Notes: generated by a model from the letters alone, not told the origin. Numbered from the stretch's first letter, positions 9,572 through 19,083 are shown. The stretch is DNA of 64,000 nt from Microvirga mediterraneensis (GCF_013520865.1 NZ_JACDXJ010000001.1:2161001-2225000); one strand, 5' to 3'. A program made the numbers and translations.

Positions 9572-10983
9572 TAGCGCGTCGTCACCCTTGCGCCGTCGAC
9601 CAGTGGCTTGGGCTTGATCGAGGCCGTCGCGGGAACATCCACGACCTGCGGATCCGGCAGGGGACTGCTCTTCGGCGTGTCGAGTCCGTAGACATCGTCG
9701 CGGAAATGCACCGCGCCATCGGCCGTCGCATAGCCGGTGAGATACACCCAGGCGACCGGGACGGGCTTGTCGAGACGGATATCCTGACGGGTCGAGCCGG
9801 CGATGGCCGTGTTGATCCCGTCTCGCGTCCATGCGCCTGCCTGACCGCCGGTCCCGCGCAGAAGCCATTCGGCGAAATCGGTCACATCGGCCACGCGTAC
9901 GCAGCCCGAGGAATGGAAGCGGGCATCCTGCGCGAAGAGCTGCTTCTTGGGCGTGTCGTGCATGTAGACGGCATGCTTGTTCGGCATGTCGATGCGGATC
10001 TGCCCGAGCGAGTTGATCGCGCCGGGATCCTGGCGAAGGGTGTAGTTCACCGCCTTCTCCGTCGACCAGTCGAGGGTCTTGGGATCGACCTCCTGTCCCT
10101 TGGCGTCGAGAATGCGAATCTTCATCTTCTCAAGGTAAGCGGGATCCTTCCGCACATGCGGGATGATGTCTTTCTTGATCAGGGAAACCGGCACCGTCCA
10201 TGTGGGATTGATGTTGACGGCGGTGACCCGCGTCTCAACCGTCGGCGAGGGACGATCCACCTTTCCGGCGATGGCGACGAAGCGGCGGGCCACCTGTCCA
10301 CGCTCGACCGCTTCGACGGCGGCGGATGGAATATTCACCACCACATAGCGGTCGCCGAAGGCGAAGGTGGAGCCTGCCAGTCTCTGCGCGGAAGCCGTGA
10401 GCTGGCGATGGCGCGTGAGCGCCGGGACATTCAAAGCCTCCAGGGTTCGCGCCCGCACCGCGCCGGATTCCGGCAGGCCGTGGCGGGCCTGGAACCGCTT
10501 GACCGCGCTGGCCAGTTCCGCGTCGAAGCCCGTGCTTGTCGTGGAATTGTCCGGGAGGTCGCCCTCCAGGGCGAGTCGCTGCCGAAGGGTCGCGACGAGC
10601 GGGCCCTTGTCGCCGTTCTTCAGAACCGTGCCCGCGGGGAGGCTCGGCCACCCTCCCGCCTCGGCGATGCGCTTATAGGTCCATGCCGCCCGCATGGTGT
10701 TGATGAAAGTGCCGGCGTCCAAGGTCGGGCGGGGATCCTGCGAGATCGCCGCGACAGGCGTGGGCGCCACTTTCTCGGGCGGCTTGGCCGGTGCTGTAGC
10801 GGCGCCCTTGGGCGGCGGGGCGACGCTCCCGACCGGAGGCGTCGAGCCGTTCGGCGAAGTCTTTGACGAGGCGTCCGAAGACAGATTTTCGGCAGCCGCG
10901 AAGGCGCTCGGAGAACTCCAGATGGTGGAGCCCAAGAGCAGAGCGAGCCCGAAGCAGAGACAGCGTGTATTCCCATAGGTCAT
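9571..10983 (-). CDS. L,D-transpeptidase (YkuD domain) with peptidoglycan-binding domain
   Basis: This 470-residue exported enzyme would form 3-3 cross-links in peptidoglycan or attach proteins to it. A signal peptide ends near AFA at residue 29. A Pro/Ala/Lys-rich linker follows to about 80. A PG-binding-1 domain lies around 125-185 (GDKGPLVATLRQRL, FDAELASAVKRFQARHGL). The YkuD catalytic domain follows, with YMHDTP and the active-site motif HSSGCVRV, giving His357 and Cys361. The overall plan matches the large YcbB/LdtD-like proteins of alphaproteobacteria. The gene is divergent from the Mfd-like gene with about 50 bases between starts. Confidence 0.92.
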   Translation of the reverse strand: MTYGNTRCLCFGLALLLGSTIWSSPSAFAAAENLSSDASSKTSPNGSTPPVGSVAPPPKGAATAPAKPPEKVAPTPVAAISQDPRPTLDAGTFINTMRAAWTYKRIAEAGGWPSLPAGTVLKNGDKGPLVATLRQRLALEGDLPDNSTTSTGFDAELASAVKRFQARHGLPESGAVRARTLEALNVPALTRHRQLTASAQRLAGSTFAFGDRYVVVNIPSAAVEAVERGQVARRFVAIAGKVDRPSPTVETRVTAVNINPTWTVPVSLIKKDIIPHVRKDPAYLEKMKIRILDAKGQEVDPKTLDWSTEKAVNYTLRQDPGAINSLGQIRIDMPNKHAVYMHDTPKKQLFAQDARFHSSGCVRVADVTDFAEWLLRGTGGQAGAWTRDGINTAIAGSTRQDIRLDKPVPVAWVYLTGYATADGAVHFRDDVYGLDTPKSSPLPDPQVVDVPATASIKPKPLVDGARVTTR

Positions 10984-11036
10984 GTCCTGACTATGAAGGT
11001 TCCTGGTTTACAAAATGCTGTAACGGGAGGGTGACC

Positions 11037-14000
11037 GTGAGGGCCTGCAACTGGGACAAGGCAAGGACGTTGTCCTCGGTCCCCGTTCCGGCCAACGAGT
11101 GTTCCATGCGTGCCAAGCCTCTCCCCCCTCAGGATATCAGGCGGATCGACCTGCCTTTGCCGTCCTCCTTGGGGCTTCATGCCGTGCGGTTGCTCGACCG
11201 GGTGAAGGAGGCAGGGCCGGCAGGGGTCGTTTATGTCGCAGGAGGGGAACGCTGGGCCGAGCAGATGGCGCAGGCCATGCGAGGACTGGCGCCCGGTCTC
11301 GATATCGACCTTCTGCCGCCATGGGACTGTCTTCCCTACGACAGCGCTTCGCCGTCGCGGGACGCCATGGGGCGCCGCATGGCGGCTCTGCGGCGGATGA
11401 GCGAACCGGCGATGGCTCCGCGTGTCCTGATCACGAGCGCGGCTGCGATCGTCCAACGGGTGCCGCCGCGCGACGTGGTGAGGACGTCATTCTTCCCGCT
11501 TTGCGCAGGCGAAGAGTTTTCAACCGATGCCCTGAGCGACTATCTGCACCGCACCGGGTACATCCTGGATGAGCGGGTGGATGAACCGGGCGAGGCGGCG
11601 ATCCGGGGGCAGGTGATCGATCTCTTTCCGGCCGACAGCCCGTTGCCTTACCGGGCCGAGCACGATGGGCGGACCATCGCGGCCATTCGCTCCTACGATC
11701 CGATCTCTCAATTGACGGAGGCGGAAGTCGACCATCTCGTGATCGGCCCGGCCTCGGAGGTGGTCCTGCAGGCGGCGGGCGGTGGAGAAGCCACCCTCGA
11801 GCGGTCCGACGGCATGGAGCATCGTCTGCCTGAATTCTACCCGCGCCTGGAAACGATCTTCGATTATTGGCCGGATGCGGCCATCGTCCTGGATGCGAAG
11901 TTCGAGGAGAGGCGGCAGCTCGTGATGGAGCAGGCTGCCGACGCCTACGACAATCGGATGAAGTTGCGCATGCAGGGCCAGCCGGCAGCATCGCCCGGTG
12001 CGCCTGAGCGGATTTTCATCCAGGACGACGAATGGGCGGACATCCTGTCGAGCCGCCGCACCGTCTACATTCATGCCGTAACGCCGGACGATTCCTCTCG
12101 GAATGCGGTGCCGAATTTCGCGATCTCGTCCAGGCCTTCGAAAGCGCTTGCGGATTTCCTGCGTGCGCAGACGGAGGCGGGGCGAAAGATCGTCCTGGCT
12201 GCGGCGGACCGCTCGGACCTGGCGAGGCTCAGGCGACGGGTCCAATCCGTCGGGCGACCGGACGATGTGGATGGATGGAACGATGTCGTGGAAGGACCTT
12301 CCCAGGGATGGTTCGGCTTGCAGGCCGATATCAAGAGGGGCTTCGTCGATGAGCGCGATGGCATCGCGCTCGTCACGGCCTTCGACGTGCTGGGGAGCCG
12401 TGCTCGCAGCGCTGCGGAGACAGAGATCGCTTCCGCCGCATTGAGCTTCACGGATACGAGGTTCCAGATCGGCGACGCCGTCGTTCACATCGACCATGGA
12501 ATCGGCGTGCTCCAGGGCATCGAGACCGTCACGGCCGGCGATGCGGGCGAGGGCGAAGCGGTCAGGCTCGGTTATGCGGCCGACACGACGCTCCTGGTCC
12601 CCGCGACGGAGATGGACCGCGTCTGGCGCTACGGTGCGATGTCGGATGCCCTTTCGCTGGACAGGCTGAAAGGCGATGCATGGCAGGTGCGCCGCGAGAA
12701 GATCGAAACGGAGATCGCGGAAACCGCCAGGCACCTGATCGGCCTCGTCGATGCTCGCAGGGCAAGACAGCTGGAGCCGCTCGTGCCGCCAGGACGCGAG
12801 TATGAACGCTTCGTCGCCCGCTTCCCGTTCTCCGAAACAGCCGACCAGATCTCCGCCATCGAGGCCGTCCTCGGAGATCTTTCATCGGGCCGGGCGATGG
12901 ACCGGCTGGTCTGCGGCGATGTCGGATTCGGCAAGACGGAGGTCGCCCTGCGCGCCGTCGCCGCCGTTGCGCTGTCGGGCAAGCAGGTGGCCGTCATCGC
13001 TCCGACGACCGTGCTGGCGCGCCAGCATGTGCGCAGCTTCGAAAGGCGTTTCGCGGGTTTGGGGATCGAGATCGCGCATCTTTCCCGTCTCGCGCCGCCG
13101 GCCCAAGCGCGGGCGGTGAAGAAGGGATTGGCCGACGGGTCGATCCGCGTCGTCATCGGTACGCATGCGCTCGCAGCAAAAGGCGTGACGTTCAAGGATC
13201 TCGGGCTCGTCGTGATAGACGAGGAACAGCGGTTCGGAACGGCGCACAAGAACAAGCTCAGGGAATTGTCGGCGCAAGCTCATGTGCTGACGCTGACCGC
13301 AACGCCGATTCCCCGGACGATGCAATCCGCGCTGGTCGGATTGCAGGAGCTGAGCATCATCGCGACGCCGCCCGCGCGCCGCCAGCCGATCCGCACGTTC
13401 CTGACGCCCTTCGATCCGGCCAGCGTGCGCGATGCGCTCATGCGCGAGCGGCGGCGCAGGGGCCAGAGCTTCGTCGTCTGCTCCCGGGTCGAGGATATCG
13501 AGCCCATGCGTGAGCGGCTGGCGAAGCTCGTTCCGGAACTGGACGTCATGGTGGCTCACGGACAGATGCCGCCCGCCGAGACGGACGACGTGATGGTGCG
13601 CTTCGCCGACGGGGAGGGGGATGTCCTTCTCTCCACCAATATCATCGAGAGCGGCCTCGATGTCCCCCGCGCCAACACCATGCTGGTGTGGCGCGCGGAT
13701 CGCTTCGGCATGGCGCAGTTGCATCAGCTTCGGGGGCGCGTCGGAAGAGGGCGCGTCCGGGGAACGGCCTATCTGCTGACGGAGCCCGGCCAGGAGCTTC
13801 CGAAAGCGACGGAGAGGCGCCTGAGGACGCTGGCGGCCCTCGACAGGCTGGGAGCGGGTTTCGCCATCAGCGCGCAGGATCTCGATCAGCGCGGCGCAGG
13901 GGCGCTGCTCGGCGAGGAGCAGGCCGGCCACGTCAAGCTGATCGGTACAGATCTTTATCAACACATGCTTGCGCACGCTCTGCGCGGGGAGAGCCTGGAC

Positions 14001-14438
14001 GACGACTGGACGCCTGAGCTCAATATCGGGCTGTCCGGCGCCATTCCGGAAACTTATGTCAGCGAGCCTGAGATGCGGATCAATCTCCATGCCCGGCTCG
14101 CACGGTTCGACCTATCCGAGAGCATCGACGAGCTCGAGGCCGAGATCGAGGACCGCTTCGGCTCCATCCCGGAACCCGTCCGGAACCTCCTGAGGCTCGC
14201 GCATCTGCGCCAAGCGTGCCGGAACCTGGGGATCGCCCGCATCGATGCGGGGCCGCAGGCCATTGCCTTGACCTTCCGGCCCGGATCGGCCGAGAAGCCC
14301 TCCCTGAAGGCAAGGATCGCCGCTTCCCGGGGAGGGCTCCGTTGGAGCAAGGAGCGCCTCGTCTGCTCGATCTCAAGCGAGCAGGCCGAGGAGCGCCATG
14401 AGAGGATCATCGACCTGCTGGATACGCTGTCGCGATGA
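11037..14438 (+). CDS. Mfd-like transcription-repair coupling helicase, divergent paralogue
   Basis: The protein has the domain order of Mfd: a UvrB-like N-terminal module (PPWDCLPYDSASPS, about 85-100), a CarD-like RNA-polymerase-interacting domain (GDAVVHIDHGIG near 478-490), then a RecG-like translocase with Walker A GDVGFGKT at 627-634, DEEQ at 728-731, TLTATPIPRT and QLRGRVGRG, and a C-terminal regulatory domain. Mfd removes stalled RNA polymerase and recruits UvrA. At about 1,133 residues it is slightly short, and the strand expected to contact RNA polymerase reads ADTTLLVPATEMDRVWRYG instead of the usual DKLYVPV-type sequence. I chose GTG 11037 because GGGAGG lies six bases upstream; ATG 11106 is the alternative. 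It may be a second Mfd rather than the canonical one. Confidence 0.85.
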   Translation: MRACNWDKARTLSSVPVPANECSMRAKPLPPQDIRRIDLPLPSSLGLHAVRLLDRVKEAGPAGVVYVAGGERWAEQMAQAMRGLAPGLDIDLLPPWDCLPYDSASPSRDAMGRRMAALRRMSEPAMAPRVLITSAAAIVQRVPPRDVVRTSFFPLCAGEEFSTDALSDYLHRTGYILDERVDEPGEAAIRGQVIDLFPADSPLPYRAEHDGRTIAAIRSYDPISQLTEAEVDHLVIGPASEVVLQAAGGGEATLERSDGMEHRLPEFYPRLETIFDYWPDAAIVLDAKFEERRQLVMEQAADAYDNRMKLRMQGQPAASPGAPERIFIQDDEWADILSSRRTVYIHAVTPDDSSRNAVPNFAISSRPSKALADFLRAQTEAGRKIVLAAADRSDLARLRRRVQSVGRPDDVDGWNDVVEGPSQGWFGLQADIKRGFVDERDGIALVTAFDVLGSRARSAAETEIASAALSFTDTRFQIGDAVVHIDHGIGVLQGIETVTAGDAGEGEAVRLGYAADTTLLVPATEMDRVWRYGAMSDALSLDRLKGDAWQVRREKIETEIAETARHLIGLVDARRARQLEPLVPPGREYERFVARFPFSETADQISAIEAVLGDLSSGRAMDRLVCGDVGFGKTEVALRAVAAVALSGKQVAVIAPTTVLARQHVRSFERRFAGLGIEIAHLSRLAPPAQARAVKKGLADGSIRVVIGTHALAAKGVTFKDLGLVVIDEEQRFGTAHKNKLRELSAQAHVLTLTATPIPRTMQSALVGLQELSIIATPPARRQPIRTFLTPFDPASVRDALMRERRRRGQSFVVCSRVEDIEPMRERLAKLVPELDVMVAHGQMPPAETDDVMVRFADGEGDVLLSTNIIESGLDVPRANTMLVWRADRFGMAQLHQLRGRVGRGRVRGTAYLLTEPGQELPKATERRLRTLAALDRLGAGFAISAQDLDQRGAGALLGEEQAGHVKLIGTDLYQHMLAHALRGESLDDDWTPELNIGLSGAIPETYVSEPEMRINLHARLARFDLSESIDELEAEIEDRFGSIPEPVRNLLRLAHLRQACRNLGIARIDAGPQAIALTFRPGSAEKPSLKARIAASRGGLRWSKERLVCSISSEQAEERHERIIDLLDTLSR

Positions 14439-14540
14439 GGCGAACTTGGAACAGCCACCATCTCCGTCGCGCCGATGCGGCGTGAACGGATCCGGCCTAA
14501 AAAACTTGATACTGATGACAATGTTGATCGTGAGGAGCCT

Positions 14541-14768
14541 ATGACGTCCGAGGAAATCCAGGAGCTGAATGCCGCGCGCGAGAGCCTCGTGAAACGGCGC
14601 AGGGAGATGACGCGGCAGATTTCCGAGGCACCACTTCCCTCCGTCGATCTGGCTGAAGAGCTTACGAAGATCCTCATCGCCATCGAGGCCCTCGACCGGG
14701 CACTCAACGAAGCGGGCCATCCCTATATGAGCCAGGGCGTGGTCGAACAGTTGAAGCGGGACAGCTGA
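14541..14768 (+). CDS. Small charged hypothetical protein
   Basis: This 75-residue protein starts at ATG 14541 behind GTGAGGAG. It is rich in Glu, Arg and Leu, with a likely coiled-coil (EEIQELNAARESLVKRRREMTRQI) followed by a second helix (DLAEELTKILIAIEALDRAL). It has no signal peptide and no recognised domain. It follows the Mfd-like gene by about 100 bases in the same direction and converges on the hydrolase at 14772. I do not know its function. Confidence 0.5.
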   Translation: MTSEEIQELNAARESLVKRRREMTRQISEAPLPSVDLAEELTKILIAIEALDRALNEAGHPYMSQGVVEQLKRDS

Positions 14769-14771
14769 GAT

Positions 14772-15593
14772 TCAAGCGTCCGCCGACAGTTCCACGAACA
14801 TGTCCACGAGCGGGTCGTTGGGATTCGCCAGACCGGCGATAACGTCGAAGTGATGCGCTCCCGGCACCTCATGGTAGCGCGTCGCCACGCCTGCCTGTCC
14901 CCACCGCTCTACGATGGCGCGGGACTGGCGCAGGAATTCGCTGCTTTCCGCACCGCCGACGACGGCGATGAGATGTCCGCTCGTGGGAGGGGCCCACTCC
15001 AACGGACTTAAAGAGCGCGCCTCCTCCAGGGAGAGGCCGAGAGCCTTGTTGATCGAGGTCGGCACCAGCGGCGGCAGGTCGAAAAGTCCGGAGATCGGCA
15101 TGGCGGCACGGACGGGCCTCCGCAGCGCATCGGGCCGCGCCATGAGGCATGCGGCCAGGTGTCCGCCGGCCGAATGGCCGCTCAGGACGAGGGGGCGGCC
15201 CAGACGCTCGATGACGAAATCGGCCGCAGTCTCGATCTCGGCCACGATGGCGGCCAGCGTGGCGGCGGGCGCGAGGGTATAGCTCGGGATCGCGACCGTC
15301 AGCCCGCGCTCGTTGGCGCCGCGTGCCAGATGGCTCGACGTGGATTTGTCGAGCGCCTGCCAATAGCCGCCATGGATGAACAGCACCACCGGGCCGCCGG
15401 CATCGCCGCCCTGCGGATGGAAGAGGTCCAGCCGGTTCCGTTCGCCCGGCCCGTAGGAAAGATCCAGCTCGCAGCGGGCACTCTCCCGGTAGGCGGCGGA
15501 ATCCCGCTGCCAGCCTGCGATGTGAACCGGATGTTCGGGCACGCGCGCCCGGTTGTTGTACTCGGCCTCCAGGTCGAGGTCTTCGGCGGCCAT
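14772..15593 (-). CDS. Alpha/beta hydrolase, arylformamidase-like
   Basis: This 273-residue cytoplasmic hydrolase has HGGYW at 74-78 (oxyanion hole), the nucleophile elbow GHSAGGH with Ser141, and a C-terminal PGAHHFDV with the catalytic His near 249. HGGYW plus GHSAGGH is typical of the AFMID-type N-formylkynurenine formamidase and related BD-FAE esterases. That enzyme hydrolyses N-formylkynurenine to kynurenine and formate in tryptophan breakdown, upstream of anthranilate. The gene directly follows the ABC importer genes (11 bases), and a complete 2-aminobenzoyl-CoA pathway is encoded on the other side. The formamidase role is therefore plausible, though a different acyl substrate cannot be excluded. 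Confidence 0.75.
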   Translation of the reverse strand: MAAEDLDLEAEYNNRARVPEHPVHIAGWQRDSAAYRESARCELDLSYGPGERNRLDLFHPQGGDAGGPVVLFIHGGYWQALDKSTSSHLARGANERGLTVAIPSYTLAPAATLAAIVAEIETAADFVIERLGRPLVLSGHSAGGHLAACLMARPDALRRPVRAAMPISGLFDLPPLVPTSINKALGLSLEEARSLSPLEWAPPTSGHLIAVVGGAESSEFLRQSRAIVERWGQAGVATRYHEVPGAHHFDVIAGLANPNDPLVDMFVELSADA

Positions 15594-15604
15594 CGCGGTT
15601 GTCC

Positions 15605-16303
15605 TTACACGTGGAGGTAACGGTCCTTGAGGCTCGTATCGGTCATGAGCTCCTCGCTCGTTCCCGTCCAGACTGAGCGGCCCTTCTCGATGATCACGTG
15701 CCGGTCGGCGAAGCTGGCCAGCGCGCCGATGTTCTTGTCGATCACGAGAATCGACTGGCGCTCGCCCTTGAGGCGCTTGAGGCAGGTCCAGATCTCCGCG
15801 CGGATCAGCGGTGCCAGGCCTTCGGTGGCCTCGTCGAGGATCAGCAGCTTCGGGTTGGTCATGAGCGCGCGTCCGACGGCCAGCATCTGCTGCTCGCCGC
15901 CGGAGAGCTGCGTGCCCAGGTTGCTGCGGCGCTCCTTGAGACGCGGGAACAGGTCGTAGACCGCATCCAGCGTCCAGCGGCCGGAGCCGGTTCGGTTCGA
16001 AGCCGTCGCGACGAGGTTCTCTTCCACGGTCAGGGTCGGAAAGATCTGCCGGCCTTCGGGCACGAGGCCGATGCCCGTCTTCGCGATGCGATAGGGCGCG
16101 AGCCCCGTCACGGCCGCTCCGTCGAAGCGCACCTCGCCGCCGCGCGGACGCAGCAGGCCCATGATCGAGCGAATGGTGGTCGTCTTGCCCATCCCGTTGC
16201 GGCCGATGAGCGTCACCACCTCGCCTGCCTTGACCTCGAGCGAGACGTCGAAGAGCACCTGCGCAGCGCCGTAGGACGCCTGGAGCTGTCGGACGGAGAG
16301 CAT
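15605..16303 (-). CDS. livF: Branched-chain-type ABC transporter ATP-binding protein (LivF)
   Basis: This 232-residue ATPase is one of two energising a branched-chain amino acid/aromatic-type importer. Walker A GRNGMGKTT, signature LSGGEQQMLAVGRAL and Walker B LLILDEATEGLAP are intact. The overall length and GLVPEGRQIFPTLTVEENL motif are typical of LivF. The segment after Walker B reads LVIDKNIGAL where most LivF proteins have LVEQN, a mild oddity. Its ATG overlaps the livG stop (TGATG). The operon order is binding protein, livH, livM, livG, livF, hydrolase. The substrate is probably an aromatic acid such as anthranilate, inferred from the divergent catabolic genes. Confidence 0.9.
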   Translation of the reverse strand: MLSVRQLQASYGAAQVLFDVSLEVKAGEVVTLIGRNGMGKTTTIRSIMGLLRPRGGEVRFDGAAVTGLAPYRIAKTGIGLVPEGRQIFPTLTVEENLVATASNRTGSGRWTLDAVYDLFPRLKERRSNLGTQLSGGEQQMLAVGRALMTNPKLLILDEATEGLAPLIRAEIWTCLKRLKGERQSILVIDKNIGALASFADRHVIIEKGRSVWTGTSEELMTDTSLKDRYLHV

Positions 16304-17058
16304 CAGACCATCTCCTCTTCGCCGAGATAGGCGGCGCGGACCTCGGGATTCTCCCGGATCCGCTCGGGCGTATCGGTGGCGATCACGCGACCGTAGACGA
16401 GCACGGAGACGCGGTCGGCGAGGGAGAAGACCGCATCCATGTCGTGCTCGATCAGTACGATGGTGAGGCGCTCCTTGAGGCGCCGCAGGGTCTCGACGAC
16501 ACGCTGGGATTCCTCGTGGCCGGTGCCGGCCAGCGGCTCGTCGAGGAGAAGCAGCTTCGGTGCGGTCGCAAGGCCGATGGCGAGTTCGAGCTGGCGCTTC
16601 TCGCCATGGGACAACAGGCCCGCCGGGACATGCGCGCGCCCCGCGAGGTTGACCTGTGCGAGGCACTCCATGGCAGGCTCGTTCAGGGCCTTCTCGTGCG
16701 CGGCCTGGCCGAAGAGGCGGAAGCTTGATCCCGACCGCGCCTGGACGGCCATGGCGACGTTCTCCAATGCGGAGAAACCCGGGAGGATCGACGTGATCTG
16801 GAACGACCGCGCAAGCCCGCGCCGGACGCGCTGCGGCATCGAGAGCTGCGTCACGTCCTCGCCGCCGAACAGGACGGATCCGGAATTCGACGCCAGGGTG
16901 CCGGAGATCTGGTGGATCAGCGTCGTCTTGCCCGCCCCGTTGGGGCCGATGATCGCGTGCAGCTCGCCGGGTCGAATGGACAGACTGACGTCGTCGGTGA
17001 CGACGAGGGCGCCGTAGGCCTTGCGCAGGTTGCGGAGTTCGAGAAGCGGCTCAGTCAT
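16303..17058 (-). CDS. livG: Branched-chain-type ABC transporter ATP-binding protein (LivG)
   Basis: This 251-residue ATPase pairs with LivF on the cytoplasmic face of the permease. It contains Walker A GPNGAGKTT, the LivG-type insert (LARSFQITSILPGFSALENVAMAVQAR), the signature region LSHGEKRQLELAIGLA, Walker B LLLLDEPLAGTG and the switch His in LIEHDMDAVF. In most LivG proteins the motif is LPYGxQRRLE; the HGEKRQLE form is a common subgroup variant. It overlaps livM by 8 bases and livF by one base. Confidence 0.92.
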   Translation of the reverse strand: MTEPLLELRNLRKAYGALVVTDDVSLSIRPGELHAIIGPNGAGKTTLIHQISGTLASNSGSVLFGGEDVTQLSMPQRVRRGLARSFQITSILPGFSALENVAMAVQARSGSSFRLFGQAAHEKALNEPAMECLAQVNLAGRAHVPAGLLSHGEKRQLELAIGLATAPKLLLLDEPLAGTGHEESQRVVETLRRLKERLTIVLIEHDMDAVFSLADRVSVLVYGRVIATDTPERIRENPEVRAAYLGEEEMV

Positions 17059-18082
17059 GGTGCGACCTCCGCAGTAGGCCCATGATCCCGCCCCTGGCGA
17101 ACAGGACGATCAGGATGAGCAGGGGACCGAACACCATCTTCCAGTTCTCGGCGAGATGGGAGCGGGCTTCCTCGCTCAGGAAGAAGCTTAAGGAATGCAG
17201 GATTTCCGGCAGGAACTCCTCCAGGAGCAGGAAGGCGGCCGCGCCGATGATCGCGCCATGCAGGGAGCCGAGGCCGCCGAGCACGACCATGAAGATCAGC
17301 TCGCCGGAGCGCTGCCACGTCATGAAGGCCGGGCTGACGAACTCGGCCTGGTTCGCCAGCAGGCAACCGGCGAGCCCCGCGAGCATGCCGCTGATGACAT
17401 AGGCGGCGAGCTGGAAGCGGAAGGGCTGGAAGCCGATGGCTTCCATGCGGATGGCGTTCTCCCGCGTGCCGCGCAGGACGCGCCCGAACCGGGACGCCAC
17501 GACGGAGCGCGAGAACGCATAGGCTCCGAGAAGGCAGAGCAGGCAGACCCAGTAGAAGGTGAAGTCGTTCTTCAGGACGTTCGTTCCGGCCAGGAGGCTG
17601 CGCGAGGACAGGGTCATGCCGTCGTCGCCGCCATAGGCCGCGAGCGACGTGGCGAGGAAGTAGAGCATCTGCCCGAAAGCCAGGGTAATCATGATGAAAT
17701 AGACACCCTTGGTCCGCAGCGAGATCGCCCCGGTGATCAAGGCAAAGACAGCCGAGGCGGCAAGTGCCACGGGAACCTGCACGAGGATATCCTCGATGCC
17801 GTGGCTCGCCAGGATGCCGACCGTATAGCCGCCGAGCCCCAGGAAGGCCGCGTGGCCGAAGCTCACGAGCGCGCCGTAGCCGAGGATGAGGTCGAGCGCC
17901 ATGGCGGCGATGCCGAAGATCATCACCCGCGTCAGCAGGGACAGGACATAGCCCTCTGCGCCCGAATAGGTGGCGAGCAATGGCGCCGCCGCGAAGGCGG
18001 CGAAGAGAACGACGGGGACGATCTCGAACCGTGTGGAGAGCGATGGCATGGGGGCGGAGGGTGTTTCGGCGAGTTCGGTCAT
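17051..18082 (-). CDS. livM: Branched-chain-type ABC transporter permease (LivM)
   Basis: This 343-residue inner-membrane permease has about nine to ten hydrophobic segments. It shows the LivM signatures GYGALVSFGHAAFLGLGGYTVG near 70-90 and GTRENAIRMEAIGFQPFRFQLAAYVISG near 215-240, the latter contacting the ATPases. A GxxHGAIIGAA block follows. The start is ATG 18082 (MTELAETPS); a GTG two codons upstream is possible. The C-terminal SHHD overlaps livG by 8 bases. It forms the translocation channel with LivH. Confidence 0.92.
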   Translation of the reverse strand: MTELAETPSAPMPSLSTRFEIVPVVLFAAFAAAPLLATYSGAEGYVLSLLTRVMIFGIAAMALDLILGYGALVSFGHAAFLGLGGYTVGILASHGIEDILVQVPVALAASAVFALITGAISLRTKGVYFIMITLAFGQMLYFLATSLAAYGGDDGMTLSSRSLLAGTNVLKNDFTFYWVCLLCLLGAYAFSRSVVASRFGRVLRGTRENAIRMEAIGFQPFRFQLAAYVISGMLAGLAGCLLANQAEFVSPAFMTWQRSGELIFMVVLGGLGSLHGAIIGAAAFLLLEEFLPEILHSLSFFLSEEARSHLAENWKMVFGPLLILIVLFARGGIMGLLRRSHHD

Positions 18083-18089
18083 TGGCACC

Positions 18090-19010
18090 CTAGCGCTTCA
18101 CGGGGAACAGGCCGGAGGGACGGAAGAACAGCACCGCGGCCATGAAGATGTAGATCAGCATCGGGGCGATGGCGCGGCCGGTCTGACTCGCGGCGGCGGG
18201 GTCGAGAAAGAGGCGCAACAGGTTCGGCGCGAAGCTGCGTCCGACCGTGTCCACGAGCCCGATCAGGAGGGCTGCGAGAAACGCCCCGCGGATCGACCCG
18301 ATGCCGCCGATCACGATCACCACGAAGGCGAGGATCAGAATGTTGTCGCCCATGCCCGGCTCGACCGAGAGGATCGGCGCCACCATCGCGCCCGCGAAGC
18401 CCGCCAGCATGGCGCCGAAGCCGAACACGATCATGAACAGCCTCTGGATGTTGACGCCGAGCGCCGACACCATGGCGGCGTTGCTGGCGCCGGCCCGCAC
18501 CAGCATGCCGACGCGCGTGTGGTTCACCAGGACATAGAGCAGGCCGGCGACCACGAGCCCCGCCGCGATGATCGCGAGGCGATAGACCGGATAGAGCAGC
18601 CCGCTCGCGATCTCCACCGAACCCGAGAGCAGGGCGGGAACGGGAACGCTCAGGGGAGCGGCGCCCCAGACGAACTTGACGCCTTGGTTCAAGAACAGGA
18701 TCACGCCGAATGTGGCGAGGACCTGGTCCAGGTGATCCCGGTCGTAGAGATGCCTGAAGACCAGCATTTCGAGCAGAAGGCCGAAAGCCAGCGCGGAGGG
18801 CAGGGCGAGCAGCAGCGCCCACCCGAAACTTCCGGTCCAGGCGCTGAAAGCCGCCACCAGATAGGCGCCAACCATGTACTGCACGCCATGTGCGAGATTG
18901 ATGAAGTCCATCACCCCGAACACCAGCGTGAGCCCGGCGGCGATGAGAAAAAGGATGAGGCCGAACTGAAGGCCGTTCAGAGCCTGGACGAAGAGGAGTG
19001 TTGCGTTCAT
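18090..19010 (-). CDS. livH: Branched-chain-type ABC transporter permease (LivH)
   Basis: This 306-residue permease with about eight membrane segments contains the LivH hallmark GLTLVFGVMDFINLAHG near residues 28-45 and the EAA-like loop region GASNAAMVSALGVNIQRLF. It ends with FRPSGLFPVKR, a typical LivH C-terminus. ATG 19010 was chosen; an in-frame GTG two codons upstream exists and neither has a clear ribosome site. The gene is separated from the upstream binding protein gene by 119 bases holding a hairpin with a T-run, so it is probably expressed at a lower level than the binding protein. Confidence 0.92.
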   Translation of the reverse strand: MNATLLFVQALNGLQFGLILFLIAAGLTLVFGVMDFINLAHGVQYMVGAYLVAAFSAWTGSFGWALLLALPSALAFGLLLEMLVFRHLYDRDHLDQVLATFGVILFLNQGVKFVWGAAPLSVPVPALLSGSVEIASGLLYPVYRLAIIAAGLVVAGLLYVLVNHTRVGMLVRAGASNAAMVSALGVNIQRLFMIVFGFGAMLAGFAGAMVAPILSVEPGMGDNILILAFVVIVIGGIGSIRGAFLAALLIGLVDTVGRSFAPNLLRLFLDPAAASQTGRAIAPMLIYIFMAAVLFFRPSGLFPVKR

Positions 19011-19083
19011 CGGCACGTCACTGGCGGCAGGCCTGCTCGGGCGCCTTCGTGCGAAGGCACCATGATGATGGCGTCAAGAAAAA

